Assembly (NCBI GenBank): GCA_030018715.1
Contig: JASEHN010000200.1
Location: 1 to 5,917, forward strand
Direction of reading: 5' to 3'
DNA from: Thermodesulfobacteriota bacterium
GTDB lineage: Bacteria; Desulfobacterota; SM23-61
DNA: 5,917 nucleotides
Of the stretch, positions 5,703 to 5,917 are shown piece by piece. A program made the translations under genes and the position numbers. The notes under the pieces are model-generated. The model was not told the origin of the DNA, made no database searches, and saw nothing but the letters and a program-made list of their open reading frames with translations. Each line of letters begins with the position of its first letter. Position 1 is the first letter of the stretch.

Positions 5703-5852
5703 CCTCTTTTTCTTTGAGGACGCAGAAGGTTTCGCCGGAGGAATCGGGGTCATAAAGGTCTTTGGGGTCGAAAACCTCCCTCTCATTTATCGAAGGCAAA
5801 CAACGGCCGCAGGACTTATCTAAAAAAAACAACTAAGGTGTGCCCGGAATTT
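5703..5852 (+). repeat. long direct repeat, copy 2
   Basis: This is the second, slightly longer copy of the element at 4415-4559, in the same orientation and 1288 bases further on. Its reverse strand can be read as a protein-like frame (DKSCGRCLPSINEREVFDPK), but it starts only at a TTG without a ribosome binding site. The aligned frame in copy 1 is interrupted, so I treat it as non-coding. It ends with the shared motif TAAGGTGT-x-CCCGGAATT at 5834-5851. After it, 5853-5917 holds nothing I recognise. Confidence 0.75.
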
Positions 5853-5917
5853 AAAGTAATGTCTGTTCTGCGGCTTAATCTGCATAGAACAAAGAATAGC
5901 TGGCCCCTCAATCTTTT

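Noticed and set aside
5590..5832. Reverse-strand reading frame of 80 codons with cysteine-rich start, within repeat copy 2
   Set aside because: The aligned frame in repeat copy 1 contains a stop and a shift, and differences between copies fall at all codon positions. There is only a TTG start and no ribosome binding site, so this is repeat sequence and not a gene.
4415..5852. CRISPR array or integron attC sites
   Set aside because: There are only two long diverged copies over 1 kb apart, without short regular spacers, an integrase, or paired core sites of attC type.

Overview
The window reads as an accessory, patchily decayed stretch of a bacterial chromosome. It has compact genes with clear Shine-Dalgarno sites, several probable TTG starts, moderate GC with local swings, AT-rich interspersed sequence and dispersed repeats. 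The lead gene belongs to the oxygen-sensitive 4-hydroxybutyryl-CoA dehydratase group, and a methylmalonyl-CoA-epimerase-like gene also lies here. Together they suggest an anaerobe that ferments or degrades acids and aromatics. A Desulfobacterota/Syntrophales-type lineage fits, but that is an inference from gene style and no taxonomic marker is present.

Layout. 1-173: AT-rich leader with a weak promoter candidate and a very strong ribosome binding site. 174-1638 (+): a full-length but frameshifted AbfD/HpaB-superfamily gene that keeps the cysteines expected to hold a [4Fe-4S] cluster while several AbfD active-site residues are replaced. 1639-1747: convergent spacer with small hairpins. 2151-1748 (-): a conserved small hypothetical gene broken by a one-base loss in a C run. 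2152-2581: no intact gene; it holds a G/C-tract inverted repeat and a GC-rich stretch that may be a gene remnant. 3034-2582 (-): a YaiI/UPF0178 protein. 3803-3153 (-): an unrecognised protein with two CxxC pairs and a basic tail. 4292-3825 (-): a vicinal-oxygen-chelate (epimerase/glyoxalase fold) protein, 21 bases upstream of the CxxC gene and probably co-transcribed with it. 4993-4580 (-) and 5339-4983 (-): a HEPN protein and an MNT nucleotidyltransferase, overlapping by 11 bases and forming an antitoxin/toxin pair of the MntA/HepT kind. 5340-5917: no gene; it holds the MNT promoter candidate, an 8-bp perfect inverted repeat and a repeat copy.

The main structural discovery is that the MNT-HEPN pair lies between two diverged direct copies of a roughly 145-150 bp element (4415-4559 and 5703-5852). 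Each copy ends in a shared motif containing CCCGGAATT, and a third copy of that end motif lies alone at 3116-3136. The pair therefore looks like a cassette between dispersed elements, and the end of the inner copy probably serves as the terminator of the pair. All gene-like features from 1748 to 5339 except the possible remnant read leftward. The metabolic genes (AbfD-like, VOC) could both act on acyl-CoA compounds, but nothing here ties them into one pathway.
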